Part shown: piece by piece, positions 35,862 through 43,567 of the stretch
How positions within the stretch are numbered: the first letter of the stretch is position 1
Layout: every line of letters starts with the position of its first letter
IMG/VR virus record: IMGVR_UViG_3300031552_000004
Location: 1-64,000 of that record
DNA: 64,000 nucleotides
Direction: 5' to 3' (one strand)
Origin: a virus
Made by a program: the position numbers and the translations under genes
The notes under the pieces: generated by a model
What the model was told of the DNA's origin: nothing
The model's database searches: none
Seen by the model: only the letters and a program-made list of their open reading frames with translations

Positions 35862-36225
35862 CGTCTACATTGGAAACGAAACGCACAGTCACCTCACCAC
35901 TCTGCTCTTGCTGAATCACATCACCATATACTGCACGCCGATGGGCCTTGAGCAGAAACATCAGCAGCCGATCACTCTGCCCATCAACAGCACGCTTCCA
36001 CGCCTCGGCCTCCAGAATGTCGCACGCGTCGTCCAGCGCATCATCCCACTCATCGGCAAACGTCACCCACTTGCTGCGCCAGTTGTAGATGGTGCGACGT
36101 GGTACGCCCGCCGCCTTGCACGAGGCTCGCACGTTGCCGCTGTTGCGGAGGCGGTCGAGAAAGCGGTCCATCGCCTCTCGGTTGCTGGCGAGTGTGCCAT
36201 TTGTGCCGTTGCTGTGCTCAGCCAC
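35848..36225 (-). CDS. terS: Terminase small subunit
   Basis: 125 residues from a GTG that follows the upstream stop (TAGC-GTG) with an AAGGGG site; a longer ATG start reaching into the methyltransferase gene is less likely. The HTH is clear: GNVRASCKAAGVPRRTIYNW. Then a helical oligomerisation region (DACDILEAEAWKRAVDG) and an acidic C-terminus. Recognises the packaging site. Confidence 0.82.
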   Translation of the reverse strand: MAEHSNGTNGTLASNREAMDRFLDRLRNSGNVRASCKAAGVPRRTIYNWRSKWVTFADEWDDALDDACDILEAEAWKRAVDGQSDRLLMFLLKAHRRAVYGDVIQQEQSGEVTVRFVSNVDDDNL

Positions 36226-36226
36226 G

Positions 36227-37255
36227 CTACCCCTTCGCCAAGATTGCACCTCGGATGTGTCGAGCAATAGCCCGCATCATCAGAGGAGGAACGCTGTTTC
36301 CCATTCTATTGACAGCATTCTTGTACTGACCGACAAACTCGAATTCATCAGGATAGGATGCAATGCGCTTCAGTTCACCAATGCTGCAGTTTCGTTCTTC
36401 AGTTGGATGCCAGATGGTAATTCCTCCGAAAGAAATCGACTTCTGTAGAGTCATACATGGTCGACCTATCGGACACCGAACGTAGGAAAAATGAGCATTT
36501 GTATGTTCTGTTTTTCCTAGATTGCTTCCAGGTCGAACTCTTGCCATGCGGGCAACCAAAGGGAGCTTTGGTTGCCCGCATGAATCTGTTGTAGCTCCTG
36601 CAATAGCTCTGTCTGCAGCAATGATTCTATTCATCGCCTTTGGATAGCTCGACCTCTTATCCAGGTCTTCCCTTACACCGATGAAGATGAGTCGCTGCCT
36701 GCTCTGCGGCACCTGAAAATACATCGCATTCAGCAACTTGCAACGCACCTTATAGCCGCTTGCTTTCAGTTCTCGCATAATCTCGGCAAAGACAAGCTTC
36801 ATCTTGCCCTTGACCATACCGCTGACATTCTCCATCACAAATACTTGCGGCTTGAGCCCTCGAAGCAGGCGCACGAATTCACGGAAGAGTTGATTGCGGT
36901 CATCATCCAGAATGCGCTTGCCTGCTGTACTGAATCCCTGACATGGTGGCGAACCGTCCAATACGTCAAGCTCTCCAGTTTCGATGCTTGCCATTTCCAG
37001 GCATTGCTCTACAGATAGCTTGGCAATATCACCATGATAGACAGGCGCATCAGAGAAATTGAGCTTGAATGTCGCCACGGCATTGTCGTCCCATTCAACA
37101 GCCAGAAGCTCGCGATAGCCTGCCATCGAATAACCCAACGATGAACCACCACAGCCGGCAAAGGTGCTGATGACAGTCGGTGCATTCAATTGTTTAGGTG
37201 CAAGGTGCTGCTGCCAGGCCTCGTCCAGAATGGCCTTGTAGTCTACTTGGGCCAT
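36227..37255 (-). CDS. DNA (cytosine-5) methyltransferase
   Basis: 342 residues. Motif I TFAGCGGSSLGY, motif IV DGSPPCQGFS with the catalytic Cys, motif VI VFVMENVSG, motif VIII QSRQRLIFIG, and MGNSVPPLM near the end (motif X) are all intact. Lower GC than neighbours by eye, a hint of recent transfer. Adjacent to a ParB/Srx-like gene, a common pair. Probably protects phage DNA from host restriction. Confidence 0.93.
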   Translation of the reverse strand: MAQVDYKAILDEAWQQHLAPKQLNAPTVISTFAGCGGSSLGYSMAGYRELLAVEWDDNAVATFKLNFSDAPVYHGDIAKLSVEQCLEMASIETGELDVLDGSPPCQGFSTAGKRILDDDRNQLFREFVRLLRGLKPQVFVMENVSGMVKGKMKLVFAEIMRELKASGYKVRCKLLNAMYFQVPQSRQRLIFIGVREDLDKRSSYPKAMNRIIAADRAIAGATTDSCGQPKLPLVARMARVRPGSNLGKTEHTNAHFSYVRCPIGRPCMTLQKSISFGGITIWHPTEERNCSIGELKRIASYPDEFEFVGQYKNAVNRMGNSVPPLMMRAIARHIRGAILAKG

Positions 37256-37734
37256 CTATGACCACACTCCGGGCATTCAATCCACTCGACCTCATCTTCT
37301 ACCGATTCGTCATATTCAGGAAACTCGACATCCTTGCCCCAATCGAGCTGCAGATCAGTCTCCTCAAACCCCCATTCCAGCAGCTCATCCACCTCGAACG
37401 TGTTCGCCAGCTCGTCCCAATCCCACTGGCCCATCGTGCCCCGGTGCAGGTATACGACCAGTTTCTGGCGCTCCTTGTCCGTCAGCGGGCGACTCGACAC
37501 GCGCACGTCCACCTCGTAGTCAGGCCCGAACTGCGGGAGCAGCGACCATACCGCCTTGCGCTGGTGGCCGTCGTACACTTCATCGTTCGGCCCAATGGCG
37601 ATGGTCTGGATCTGCCCAAACTCTGCCAACGAATCGCCCAGCCGCTCGGCCTCCGCCTTGTTGATCTCGCGTGGGTTGTGTTCCCAGGGAATCAAGTCAC
37701 GTAGCTTGCGCTTTTCGTTGTGCCATTCAATCAT
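37243..37734 (-). CDS. ParB/Srx-like nuclease-domain protein with zinc ribbon
   Basis: 163 residues from ATG (a GTG one codon upstream is possible). LIPWEHNPREINKAEAERLG and EVYDGHQRKAVW are the ParB/sulfiredoxin-domain motifs. The C-terminus ends CPECGHRWPK, half of a zinc ribbon. No helix-turn-helix is visible. Such proteins often precede phage methyltransferases; exact function unknown. First leftward gene after the divergent promoters. Confidence 0.8.
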   Translation of the reverse strand: MIEWHNEKRKLRDLIPWEHNPREINKAEAERLGDSLAEFGQIQTIAIGPNDEVYDGHQRKAVWSLLPQFGPDYEVDVRVSSRPLTDKERQKLVVYLHRGTMGQWDWDELANTFEVDELLEWGFEETDLQLDWGKDVEFPEYDESVEDEVEWIECPECGHRWPK

Positions 37735-37749
37735 CACGTCACCACATCA

Positions 37750-37783
37750 CCGGAAGGAGGGACGCCGCTCGTCCCTCCTCCGG
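37750..37783 (-). promoter_or_regulatory. Hairpin over the ribosome-site region of the ParB-like gene
   Basis: CCGGA-GGAGGGACG pairs with CGTCCCTCC-TCCGG (14 bp with one bulged base) around a 5-base loop. On the minus strand it hides GGAGG sequences just upstream of the ParB-like start, so it may limit translation, or act as an RNA processing site. Confidence 0.5.
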
Positions 37784-37818
37784 CTTGAGAAAGGAGAGAG
37801 AAGTACGAAAACACACAA

Positions 37819-37853
37819 GCGCCCACCGCGATACGCCTGGACACGGTGGGCGC
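37819..37853 (-). terminator. Leader hairpin, possible terminator
   Basis: GCGCCCACCG pairs perfectly with CGGTGGGCGC (10 bp, 15-base loop). On the minus strand it is followed by TTGTGTGTTTT, a weak U tract. It is about 130-170 nt downstream of the leftward promoter, so could be an attenuator. Confidence 0.5.
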
Positions 37854-37890
37854 CTGACTTCGATGCGCGTTGATTGCGCTTCCGAACAAT

Positions 37891-37905
37891 TTGTATGACA
37901 TACAA
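37891..37905. repeat. Palindrome TTGTATGACATACAA (site 4 of 8)
   Basis: Perfect 7-bp arms around a central base. It is in the leader of the leftward operon, about 90 bp downstream of the leftward -10 element. One of eight copies of TTGTATG-N-CATACAA in the window. Confidence 0.75.
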
Positions 37906-37918
37906 CCCCAATGTGGGC

Positions 37919-37952
37919 GTGGGGGACGGGGGACAGGAACCCCGTCCCCCAC
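37919..37952. repeat. Perfect 13-bp inverted repeat in divergent region
   Basis: GTGGGGGACGGGG and its exact complement, with an 8-base loop. In RNA from the leftward promoter it would form a very stable hairpin near the 5' end. No U tract follows on either strand, so RNA stability or a protein site is more likely than termination. Confidence 0.6.
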
Positions 37953-37992
37953 CGAAAGGAGCACGGATGGGGGCACAATCCCATCGCATTTC

Positions 37993-38021
37993 ATTGTACC
38001 ACGGAAAGACGGTCCCGTCAA
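37993..38021 (-). promoter_or_regulatory. Leftward promoter (PL-like)
   Basis: On the minus strand TTGACG, a 17-base spacer, TACAAT. It is back-to-back with the rightward promoter (11 bases between the -35 boxes) and would start the leftward operon at the ParB-like gene, with a leader of about 250 nt holding three hairpins and a palindromic site. Confidence 0.72.
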
Positions 38022-38032
38022 GAAAGTGGCTA

Positions 38033-38061
38033 TTGACAAACCTTGGATTGTATGATACAAT
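38033..38061 (+). promoter_or_regulatory. Rightward promoter P1 (PR-like)
   Basis: TTGACA, 17 bases, TACAAT. The -10 region overlaps TTGTATGATACAA (38048-38060), a shorter relative of the palindrome found at eight other sites, so a repressor could cover it. Drives the gene at 38102. Confidence 0.8.
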
Positions 38062-38101
38062 GTAGTCGTAGCGAACAAACATTCAGACAGGAGATGATGA
38101 G

Positions 38102-38446
38102 ATGGACAAGCAAGAGATGGCAGCGAAAATCAGCAATGACCCGAGATTCAGCAAGCTCAATATCAGACTCAGCCCTCGTTACAACACCCTCTATGTCGAT
38201 ACGGCGGATGCCGAGCAGAGAGCAGCACTGACAGAGATGGGGCTGGAAGATGCTGGCAGGGACACGATGATCTGGAAGGCACCGCGCAATCAGCAGCCAG
38301 AATATCGCCCACTTCCTACCGAGCCAAAGACTGAGGAAGAGGCGCTCGACAGACTCTATCAGGCTTATCTGCAGCACGCTCCCCTGAGCCGGGAAGCACT
38401 GGAACGGCTGGAGCGCGCAGGCCGCATCGGCCACAACTGGAGATAG
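38102..38446 (+). CDS. First rightward gene, hypothetical
   Basis: 114 residues, MDKQEMAAKISNDPRFSKLN then LYVDTADAEQRAALTEMGLE. Charged, no membrane segment, likely alpha/beta. GACAGGAGATGATGAG ribosome region. First gene from the PR-like promoter, so an early regulator or host-takeover protein is possible. No family recognised. Confidence 0.65.
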   Translation: MDKQEMAAKISNDPRFSKLNIRLSPRYNTLYVDTADAEQRAALTEMGLEDAGRDTMIWKAPRNQQPEYRPLPTEPKTEEEALDRLYQAYLQHAPLSREALERLERAGRIGHNWR

Positions 38447-38449
38447 TCG

Positions 38450-38629
38450 ATGCTTCTCACGGTAAAGACACCCGATCTACTCTGGCGCGAGCTGGAGGCC
38501 GAGGCCCGAGAGATGGCAAAGGCAGTACACGGGGAAGATATCGAACTATCCCGTACCAAGTGGGGAGTATGGGTGACGGTGTATGGTCAGCATGGTGCAA
38601 TCGTTGACGAGTTCGAGATAGAAGCATAG
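38450..38629 (+). CDS. Small hypothetical protein
   Basis: 59 residues, MLLTVKTPDLLWRELEAEAR and TKWGVWVTVYGQHGAIVDEF. Start lies four bases after the upstream stop with a GGAGATAG site, and the stop is followed directly by the ribosome site of the next gene. Beta-alpha character; unknown function. Confidence 0.58.
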   Translation: MLLTVKTPDLLWRELEAEAREMAKAVHGEDIELSRTKWGVWVTVYGQHGAIVDEFEIEA

Positions 38630-38638
38630 GAGGCTAGA

Positions 38639-38953
38639 ATGCCGGTCTACTGGGTCGAACAGGAACAGGGAGCCGTGGCGGACCAGATTCACCACGCGCT
38701 CGACGGGTACAGGGAAGGTGCGTGGTCGGCAGCAACGACCTGGGGCATGCTGGCAGATGCGTACCAGAAGGTCACGCACCGGCGGGCGCCGCAGTGGATG
38801 GAGCATCAGCACCACGTCGAGTACATGCTCACCACGTGGTTTCCGCGATACGCCAATTACTGGCACAGCGGGTCGCTTGTGGACTGCCAGGCAGAAGCAT
38901 TGCGGCTGCAGGGCATCCACAGCGGACGGTTCCGCGTCTGTTACGAATACTAG
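38639..38953 (+). CDS. Hypothetical early protein
   Basis: 104 residues, MPVYWVEQEQGAVADQIHHA, rich in Trp and His (HEQHHVEY-like stretch). AGGAGGCTAGA ribosome site. Soluble, no known motif. Co-transcribed with its neighbours. Confidence 0.6.
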   Translation: MPVYWVEQEQGAVADQIHHALDGYREGAWSAATTWGMLADAYQKVTHRRAPQWMEHQHHVEYMLTTWFPRYANYWHSGSLVDCQAEALRLQGIHSGRFRVCYEY

Positions 38954-38963
38954 GAGGGACAAC

Positions 38964-39842
38964 ATGACGACTTACCCGCTTGAGTATGGCAGGATCGCGC
39001 CGGGACCGGGCTTTCATTGGATGGGAACGAGCATCCGGCCCGACGGATTACCGGACGGCGTACACACCGGCGGCTGCTGGCTCACGCCCGACGAGCAATA
39101 CGTCTGGAAGCCGCTAGATGCCAAGCCGTTCCCCAACGCCGAGGAACGGGTCAGCACGGACGAGGACAAGGTGCTGCGGGAAATGACCGGCACGCCGGGA
39201 TTCCTGCGGGACTGGTGCGTCATCGAACGCGACAGGCGCTGGCTGGTCATGCCACGCCTCTACTTCTGGCCTCAGCGAAAGGACGTGATCAGCACGCCGC
39301 CACTCGACGCCTTCCTGCTGGTAGAGCGTGCGGTTCGGGCGCTGAACGCGGCAGGTTGGGAATATAACGACCTCCCGCAGATGGCGTACAGTCAGGACGA
39401 AGGCTGGTTGCTCGCAGACTTTTCCGCCGCGTACAAGCCGGGGCGATGGCGCGAAGGCTGGCACGGCGACGAGCACAGAATGGCGCGTTGGTGGGAACTG
39501 ATGGAGCACCCCGACATCGCCGCGTTACGCATCAGAGGCAGGAGCATCGCGCACCTCGTTCAGCACCCCGATTTCTTTGGGAATAACGACACCGAGCCAA
39601 CGGGGATGGATGGCGCATTCTACAAGATAAGCGAGGAAGCGCGGCGCAAGTACGTCCACGTCTATGCCAGCACCAATCGCCCGATGTCCTCCATCTGGGC
39701 CAAGATCGACGGGGCCGTGTTCTTGGGGGCAGACGTAGCGCGCGAATCGCGGGTCCACACCTGGGTCGTGGCGTGGCGGGAACTGTCGGCAGACGAGCAA
39801 GCGCGGTACGAATTGACGTGGGCGTGGAGCCCGTGGCCGTAA
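38964..39842 (+). CDS. Kinase-like fold candidate, hypothetical
   Basis: 292 residues from the ATG after TAGGAGGGACAAC; the longer frame overlapping the previous gene is rejected. The stretch LLVERAVRALNAAGWEYNDL followed by GWLLADFSAAYKPGRW is reminiscent of a protein-kinase catalytic loop and D-F motif, but the HRD and lysine motifs are not convincing. Could be an inactive or divergent kinase. Unknown function. Confidence 0.55.
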   Translation: MTTYPLEYGRIAPGPGFHWMGTSIRPDGLPDGVHTGGCWLTPDEQYVWKPLDAKPFPNAEERVSTDEDKVLREMTGTPGFLRDWCVIERDRRWLVMPRLYFWPQRKDVISTPPLDAFLLVERAVRALNAAGWEYNDLPQMAYSQDEGWLLADFSAAYKPGRWREGWHGDEHRMARWWELMEHPDIAALRIRGRSIAHLVQHPDFFGNNDTEPTGMDGAFYKISEEARRKYVHVYASTNRPMSSIWAKIDGAVFLGADVARESRVHTWVVAWRELSADEQARYELTWAWSPWP

Positions 39843-39844
39843 AG

Positions 39845-39859
39845 TTGTATGGCATACAA
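39845..39859. repeat. Palindrome TTGTATGGCATACAA (site 5 of 8)
   Basis: Sits between the stop at 39842 and the ribosome site of the gene at 39874. Its position would let a bound protein block elongation or translation start. Confidence 0.75.
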
Positions 39860-39873
39860 AAAGGAGCAGACAC

Positions 39874-40077
39874 ATGAACCTTTCAGACCGTCTCCCCTGC
39901 GGCTGCGTGCCGGGATACTTCGATTGCCCCACCGCCCTGGCACTTCGCAAGGCTGCTGATCGCCAGTGGAACGCATACGCGAAAACGGGCAGCCTCGCAG
40001 CACTGAAAGCGTGTCGCGCCAAGTTGTCGGCGTACAGGAGGCATCATGAGGCACATCGCATACCCAACGCTGGCTGA
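39874..40077 (+). CDS. Small Cys-containing protein
   Basis: 67 residues, MNLSDRLPCGCVPGYFDCPT then a helix (ALALRKAADRQWNAYAK). Three Cys near the N-terminus may bind metal. AAAAAGGAG ribosome site just after a palindromic site. Overlaps the next gene by 32 bases. Confidence 0.58.
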   Translation: MNLSDRLPCGCVPGYFDCPTALALRKAADRQWNAYAKTGSLAALKACRAKLSAYRRHHEAHRIPNAG

Positions 40078-40255
40078 GGCCGTAGAGGCGGCATGTTCCG
40101 TCCCCCGGTGGTTCGCCTATCGTGATCCCGAATTGGCTGCGTGGGGTTGGTATCCCGCCGACGAGCGGTTGGGTGCTGGCCGATGGGTCAAGCAACAGTG
40201 GATCGCCGAGACAGATGCCGGTCCGGTCGAAGAATTCGATGAAACTGCCTATTGA
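40046..40255 (+). CDS. Small hypothetical protein
   Basis: 69 residues, MRHIAYPTLAEAVEAACSVP with several Trp. Starts inside the preceding gene after an AGGAGGCATC site. The next promoter (P2) overlaps its stop region. Function unknown. Confidence 0.55.
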   Translation: MRHIAYPTLAEAVEAACSVPRWFAYRDPELAAWGWYPADERLGAGRWVKQQWIAETDAGPVEEFDETAY

Positions 40256-40280
40256 CAAGATCCTGTTTTCGTGATACAAT
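40252..40280 (+). promoter_or_regulatory. Rightward promoter P2
   Basis: TTGACA, 17 bases, TACAAT, within TATTGACAA...GTGATACAATGTA, the conserved form in this window. Drives the gene at 40323; leader about 35 nt, no strong hairpin. Confidence 0.8.
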
Positions 40281-40322
40281 GTAACTGTACCGAATGAAGG
40301 TTCACTAGACAGGAGACAGGAA

Positions 40323-40751
40323 ATGCACAGCACACCATCGACCGTAAGACTGGCAAATCTTGAGCTTGAACTGGCGAAGCGACTCCCCGCCAACCTTTCC
40401 CGAGACGAGTTCCGGCACGCATTCTACGCCGCCGCGCTCGATCTGGGATGGGGAACGAAGCGCATCATCGTCCACTACCGGCGCACGAATGGGCATTCCC
40501 ACATCACCGGGGTGGAGTTCATTCATCCAGACTCGATGCCCTATATGGCCCGCCGCATAGACCTAGGCACGTTCGATCTCCAGGCCGACGGCGAACCAGT
40601 TTTCAACGAGCCAGATTTTGTCAGCAAGTTGCGGGCGCAGGTAGATCGCGCCAAGGCCAGCGAGCGTGAAGTCCGGCGGCTGAACGGGATGACCATCGCG
40701 CAATATGATGCCGATGGGATGCGCTCGGATCCACGAGAAGGAGACAAGTGA
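40323..40751 (+). CDS. Hypothetical early protein
   Basis: 142 residues, LANLELELAKRLPANLSRDE then LDLGWGTKRIIVHYRRTNGH. Charged, coiled-coil-like C-terminus (VSKLRAQVDRAKASEREV). GACAGGAGACAGGAA ribosome region. First gene of the P2 transcript. No family recognised. Confidence 0.6.
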   Translation: MHSTPSTVRLANLELELAKRLPANLSRDEFRHAFYAAALDLGWGTKRIIVHYRRTNGHSHITGVEFIHPDSMPYMARRIDLGTFDLQADGEPVFNEPDFVSKLRAQVDRAKASEREVRRLNGMTIAQYDADGMRSDPREGDK

Positions 40752-41053
40752 TGGCAAAGAACAGCAAGGTTCAAGGCATTGCACTGAAAATGGAAATTGG
40801 GCACCATGATGATAGGGTGTGCGTCACATTCAATCGGCGCTATCACAACCGCCCCCGTTTTCACCAAATGGAGACCCATTCCTACCGCCTACGAAGCTCC
40901 CAAAGTGGCCTACGCCTGTGGGAACTCGCCAATAATCCCGAAGCATCCCGAGCGGATATTGACGTTGGCGCATCCGGCTTCCTTTCTGTCACATTCGAGG
41001 TTGATCAGCTTCAGGGCCTTGTAGAGAAAGACCCTGCCGGAGAGGCGACATGA
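40751..41053 (+). CDS. Hypothetical protein
   Basis: 100 residues, starting at the ATG overlapping the upstream TGA (TGATG). GIALKMEIGHHDDRVCVTFN and LRLWELANNPEASRADIDVG. Beta-rich; no known family. Lower-GC codons than neighbours. Confidence 0.55.
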   Translation: MAKNSKVQGIALKMEIGHHDDRVCVTFNRRYHNRPRFHQMETHSYRLRSSQSGLRLWELANNPEASRADIDVGASGFLSVTFEVDQLQGLVEKDPAGEAT

Positions 41054-41271
41054 CCCTACACTGCAAGCATTGTGATGAAACATTCCATGACGGCCAAGTG
41101 CTGGCGTTCTGCCGCCACCTGGAGAACGACCATCACATCAAGGCGCCGTATTGCGTCGGCGACCACGGGCACTGCGATACGCCGCCGCGCAAGGTGATGG
41201 ACCCGCTGCCTGGATTTGAGGATGGTTCAGCACTGCAACCCTGGAGGCAACATGAGACTTCTCACGCTTGA
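41050..41271 (+). CDS. C2H2-like zinc-finger protein
   Basis: 73 residues. CKHCDETFHDGQVLAFCRHL followed by ENDHH is a C-x2-C...H-x4-H finger. A second Cys/His cluster follows (CVGDHGHCD). ATGA overlap with its upstream gene. Probably nucleic-acid or protein binding. Confidence 0.6.
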   Translation: MTLHCKHCDETFHDGQVLAFCRHLENDHHIKAPYCVGDHGHCDTPPRKVMDPLPGFEDGSALQPWRQHETSHA

Positions 41272-41737
41272 TCCGTCCACGGTCGCACTTGGCTGGGCCG
41301 TGGCTGACTTGGAAGGAATGAAATTCGATCACATCGCCGGGGGCACGGACGAATTCTCTGGCGATGAATGGTGGCACCGGGTAGAACGACTGGGCCAGCG
41401 TGTTGAGGAGCTTTGCAGCACATGGCTGCCGGACGCGGTGGCATACGAGATCCCGACGGGCGACCATCGCAACAAGACGACGGATCGCCGGATGGGCGCG
41501 GTGGAGTACGCCGTACTCCTGGCAGCCAGCTATTACACGGATCAGGTGTGGGGCTTCACCGCCGGGGCCGTTTCAAAGGAGAATGTGAGCAAGCACGGCC
41601 TATACCACGAGGCGCTGTTTGGTGCACTGGTCGGTAGGCCATCCACATCCGATGACGAATGCGACGCGATGGCACTCGCATTCGTTGCACAGCGAAAGTA
41701 TCTGGACGAACTGTATGGACAGGAGGAAGGGACATGA
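41252..41737 (+). CDS. RuvC-like Holliday junction resolvase
   Basis: 161 residues from the ATG after GGAGGCAAC. RLLTLDPSTVALGWAVADLE gives the first Asp of the RuvC fold, AVAYEIPTGDHRN the second acid and STSDDECDAMALA the C-terminal acids. It likely resolves branched DNA before packaging or in recombination with the Rad52-like annealing protein at 60.7 kb. Confidence 0.8.
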   Translation: MRLLTLDPSTVALGWAVADLEGMKFDHIAGGTDEFSGDEWWHRVERLGQRVEELCSTWLPDAVAYEIPTGDHRNKTTDRRMGAVEYAVLLAASYYTDQVWGFTAGAVSKENVSKHGLYHEALFGALVGRPSTSDDECDAMALAFVAQRKYLDELYGQEEGT

Positions 41738-42192
41738 CGAAGTTCACAATGGCGAAAGTGATGGACAAGGTAGCACATGCTTGGCTGCGCCACAGGGCAA
41801 AGGCGCGCGTCGAGGCCATTCGTCGGCATCCCCTTTTTGCCGACGAGCCAGTCTGGACGGACAAAGAGGGCTATCGCACGCCCATCTCCCTGCTGACGGA
41901 CACCCATCTCGTCAACATCCTGCGCATGTATTTGCGCCGCGCACACAAAGAACATGAAATGTTCCTCAAGGCCGAATCCGCGATATGGAGCGGCTATTAT
42001 CCACAGGGTGAAATGGCCCAGGATGCCTATTGGTCTGCGGTTCAAGAAGCAGAGGAGCTAGCAGAATTGACTATTTACGATGTCGTCAGCCGCTATCCGC
42101 TGTTCTACGAGCTAGCGGAACTGGCAGATCAACGCGGGTTGCTGGACGACATCATGCTGACAAAGGAGCGCACAAGTGAAGACGAGAGCTAA
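41734..42192 (+). CDS. Hypothetical helical protein
   Basis: 152 residues starting MTKFTMAKVMDKVAHAWLRH, ATGA overlap, AGGAGGAAGGGAC site. Contains ISLLTDTHLVNILRMYLRRA, a phage-typical leucine-rich helix, and EEAEELAELTIYDVV-like segments. Function unknown. Confidence 0.6.
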   Translation: MTKFTMAKVMDKVAHAWLRHRAKARVEAIRRHPLFADEPVWTDKEGYRTPISLLTDTHLVNILRMYLRRAHKEHEMFLKAESAIWSGYYPQGEMAQDAYWSAVQEAEELAELTIYDVVSRYPLFYELAELADQRGLLDDIMLTKERTSEDES

Positions 42193-42265
42193 CTGGGGTG
42201 CGGTCGTAGTCGGGCTGGTTCTGCTCGCCACGGTACTATTGATGGCAAGGATGGGGCTGCTGTGA
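42176..42265 (+). CDS. 29-residue membrane peptide
   Basis: GTG start after AAAGGAGCGCACAA. The sequence has a basic N-terminus (KTRANW) and a single hydrophobic helix (GAVVVGLVLLATVLLMA). The stop overlaps the GTG of the next gene. Could be a small holin-like or membrane regulator; too short for homology arguments. Confidence 0.42.
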   Translation: MKTRANWGAVVVGLVLLATVLLMARMGLL

Positions 42266-43083
42266 GCGAGCTTCGTGAATTGGAGCTGGGGGTAGAGCAA
42301 GTCATTGGTCACGCACTGGACTGGAAGCGCTCGAAGGACTTCGGCGGCGCGTCGTGGGCCGACACGGAACGAGGCTTTGTTTCCGTGATGGTGAACCCGC
42401 CGGACGGGCAGCCGCAGGTCGGCGGGGACTTTGAGAACGGCTTGGTGCCGGTGTTGCAGGAACCCGCAGCAGTCGCCCGCCAGTACGTCGAACGGACGCG
42501 GACGGGACTGCGCGTGCTGGCAGACGCACCGATGCCCCTGGAGCTCTACGGCATGGTCTGTGAGGCGCTGGGCCGCCAGGAGGAAAGCCGCCAGTTGTTC
42601 ATCGGTGACCTGATCCTGTATGGCGAGCAACACTATGGCGAAACGTACGCGCAGTATGTCGATCTGCTGGGGAACAGTTACAACACGCTTGCGCAGTGGA
42701 AGCACGTTGCATCGAGGTTCCCGTATGAATCGCGGATCGAAGGCGTGCCGTTCACCGTCTACCAGATCACCGCGTCCATCGAACCACTAGAAGCACGCCT
42801 GGAGCTCGTCCGCCGCTACATGGCGGGAGAGTTGGAAGACACGACGGAAGTCAGCGACGAGGTGAAACGGGAACGATCGGAGGAGCCGGATGCGGAGCTG
42901 CTGCCGGCCTGCCCGGCATGTGGCGGCAAGTTGACGTCGCGAAAGTGCAAAGAATGCGGCCTGGACTTCGCATCGGTGATATGGTTGTTGCATGACGTGA
43001 TCGCCGAATTGTCCGCGATCCAGGTGCCGGATACGGAGATGCCGACGGTGTGGCGTCTCACACATAGCCAGGAGGAGCCATGA
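42262..43083 (+). CDS. DNA-binding-like protein with zinc ribbon
   Basis: 273 residues (GTG start). LGNSYNTLAQWKHVASRFPY is a phage-typical HTH-like region similar to KorB/ParB-type helices. C-terminal CPACGGKLTSRKCKECG is a zinc ribbon. A regulator or partition-like protein is possible; candidate binder of the palindromic sites, by guess only. Overlaps both neighbours. Confidence 0.6.
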   Translation: MSELRELELGVEQVIGHALDWKRSKDFGGASWADTERGFVSVMVNPPDGQPQVGGDFENGLVPVLQEPAAVARQYVERTRTGLRVLADAPMPLELYGMVCEALGRQEESRQLFIGDLILYGEQHYGETYAQYVDLLGNSYNTLAQWKHVASRFPYESRIEGVPFTVYQITASIEPLEARLELVRRYMAGELEDTTEVSDEVKRERSEEPDAELLPACPACGGKLTSRKCKECGLDFASVIWLLHDVIAELSAIQVPDTEMPTVWRLTHSQEEP

Positions 43084-43316
43084 GCGTAGAGGAACGGGTG
43101 TTCAAGTTCATCGTGAATTACAAGCGGGATCACGACGGGTGCGCACCATCATTCGAGGAGATCATGGATGGTGTCGAAGGTCTGTCTAGCACCAGCGTCG
43201 TGAGCTACTGGCTGGACAAGTTGGAAGCTGACAAGCGGATCGAAATGACCGCCGGGCAGAACCGCAGCATCCGTGTATCCGGCGGACGGTGGGAATACGA
43301 AGGGAGAGAACAATGA
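43080..43316 (+). CDS. LexA-type winged-helix protein without protease
   Basis: 78 residues. VFKFIVNYKRDHDGCAPSFE then EIMDGVEGLSSTSVVSYWLD and LEADKRIEMTAGQNRSIRVS align with the LexA N-terminal DNA-binding domain (F-I-x-x-Y, PS-x-x-E-I, S-x-x-x-V...L-x-x-L). The C-terminal peptidase is absent. May act as phage regulator or interfere with host SOS control. Confidence 0.75.
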   Translation: MSVEERVFKFIVNYKRDHDGCAPSFEEIMDGVEGLSSTSVVSYWLDKLEADKRIEMTAGQNRSIRVSGGRWEYEGREQ

Positions 43317-43567
43317 GCGAGTATGGGATGGAGGACTTGATTCCAGCAGGGATGGCAATCGAGACGTACAATGCAGGCCCCGCATTCTTTCGCGTGGGCG
43401 ACATCATGATCAACCCCGACCATATCGTAATGGTTACGTTCCTGCCTGACCAGGTAGGCATCCAATTGATGGTGGGACCGAAGTTCTGGCTCTCGGCCCC
43501 GGTGATGGACGAGTTCTTGGAATGGTGCGATAACGAGGCCGACGTGTGGCAGGCGAAGTCGCGATGA
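43313..43567 (+). CDS. Hypothetical protein
   Basis: 84 residues starting MSEYGMEDLIPAGMAIETYN, ATGA overlap. Beta-rich (AFFRVGDIMINPDHIVMVTF). Overlaps next gene. Family unknown. Confidence 0.58.
   Translation: MSEYGMEDLIPAGMAIETYNAGPAFFRVGDIMINPDHIVMVTFLPDQVGIQLMVGPKFWLSAPVMDEFLEWCDNEADVWQAKSR

Noticed and set aside
37243-37734. ParB-like protein as the binder of the palindromes
   Set aside because: It has the ParB/Srx domain but no helix-turn-helix; pairing with a methyltransferase gene suggests another role.
37734-38082. Two overlapping minus-strand ORFs in the divergent region
   Set aside because: They run through hairpins, promoters and the palindrome, lack ribosome sites and show no protein-like pattern.
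38964-39842. Firm assignment as protein kinase
   Set aside because: Only a weak catalytic-loop-like and D-F-like resemblance; the invariant Lys and HRD are not evident.
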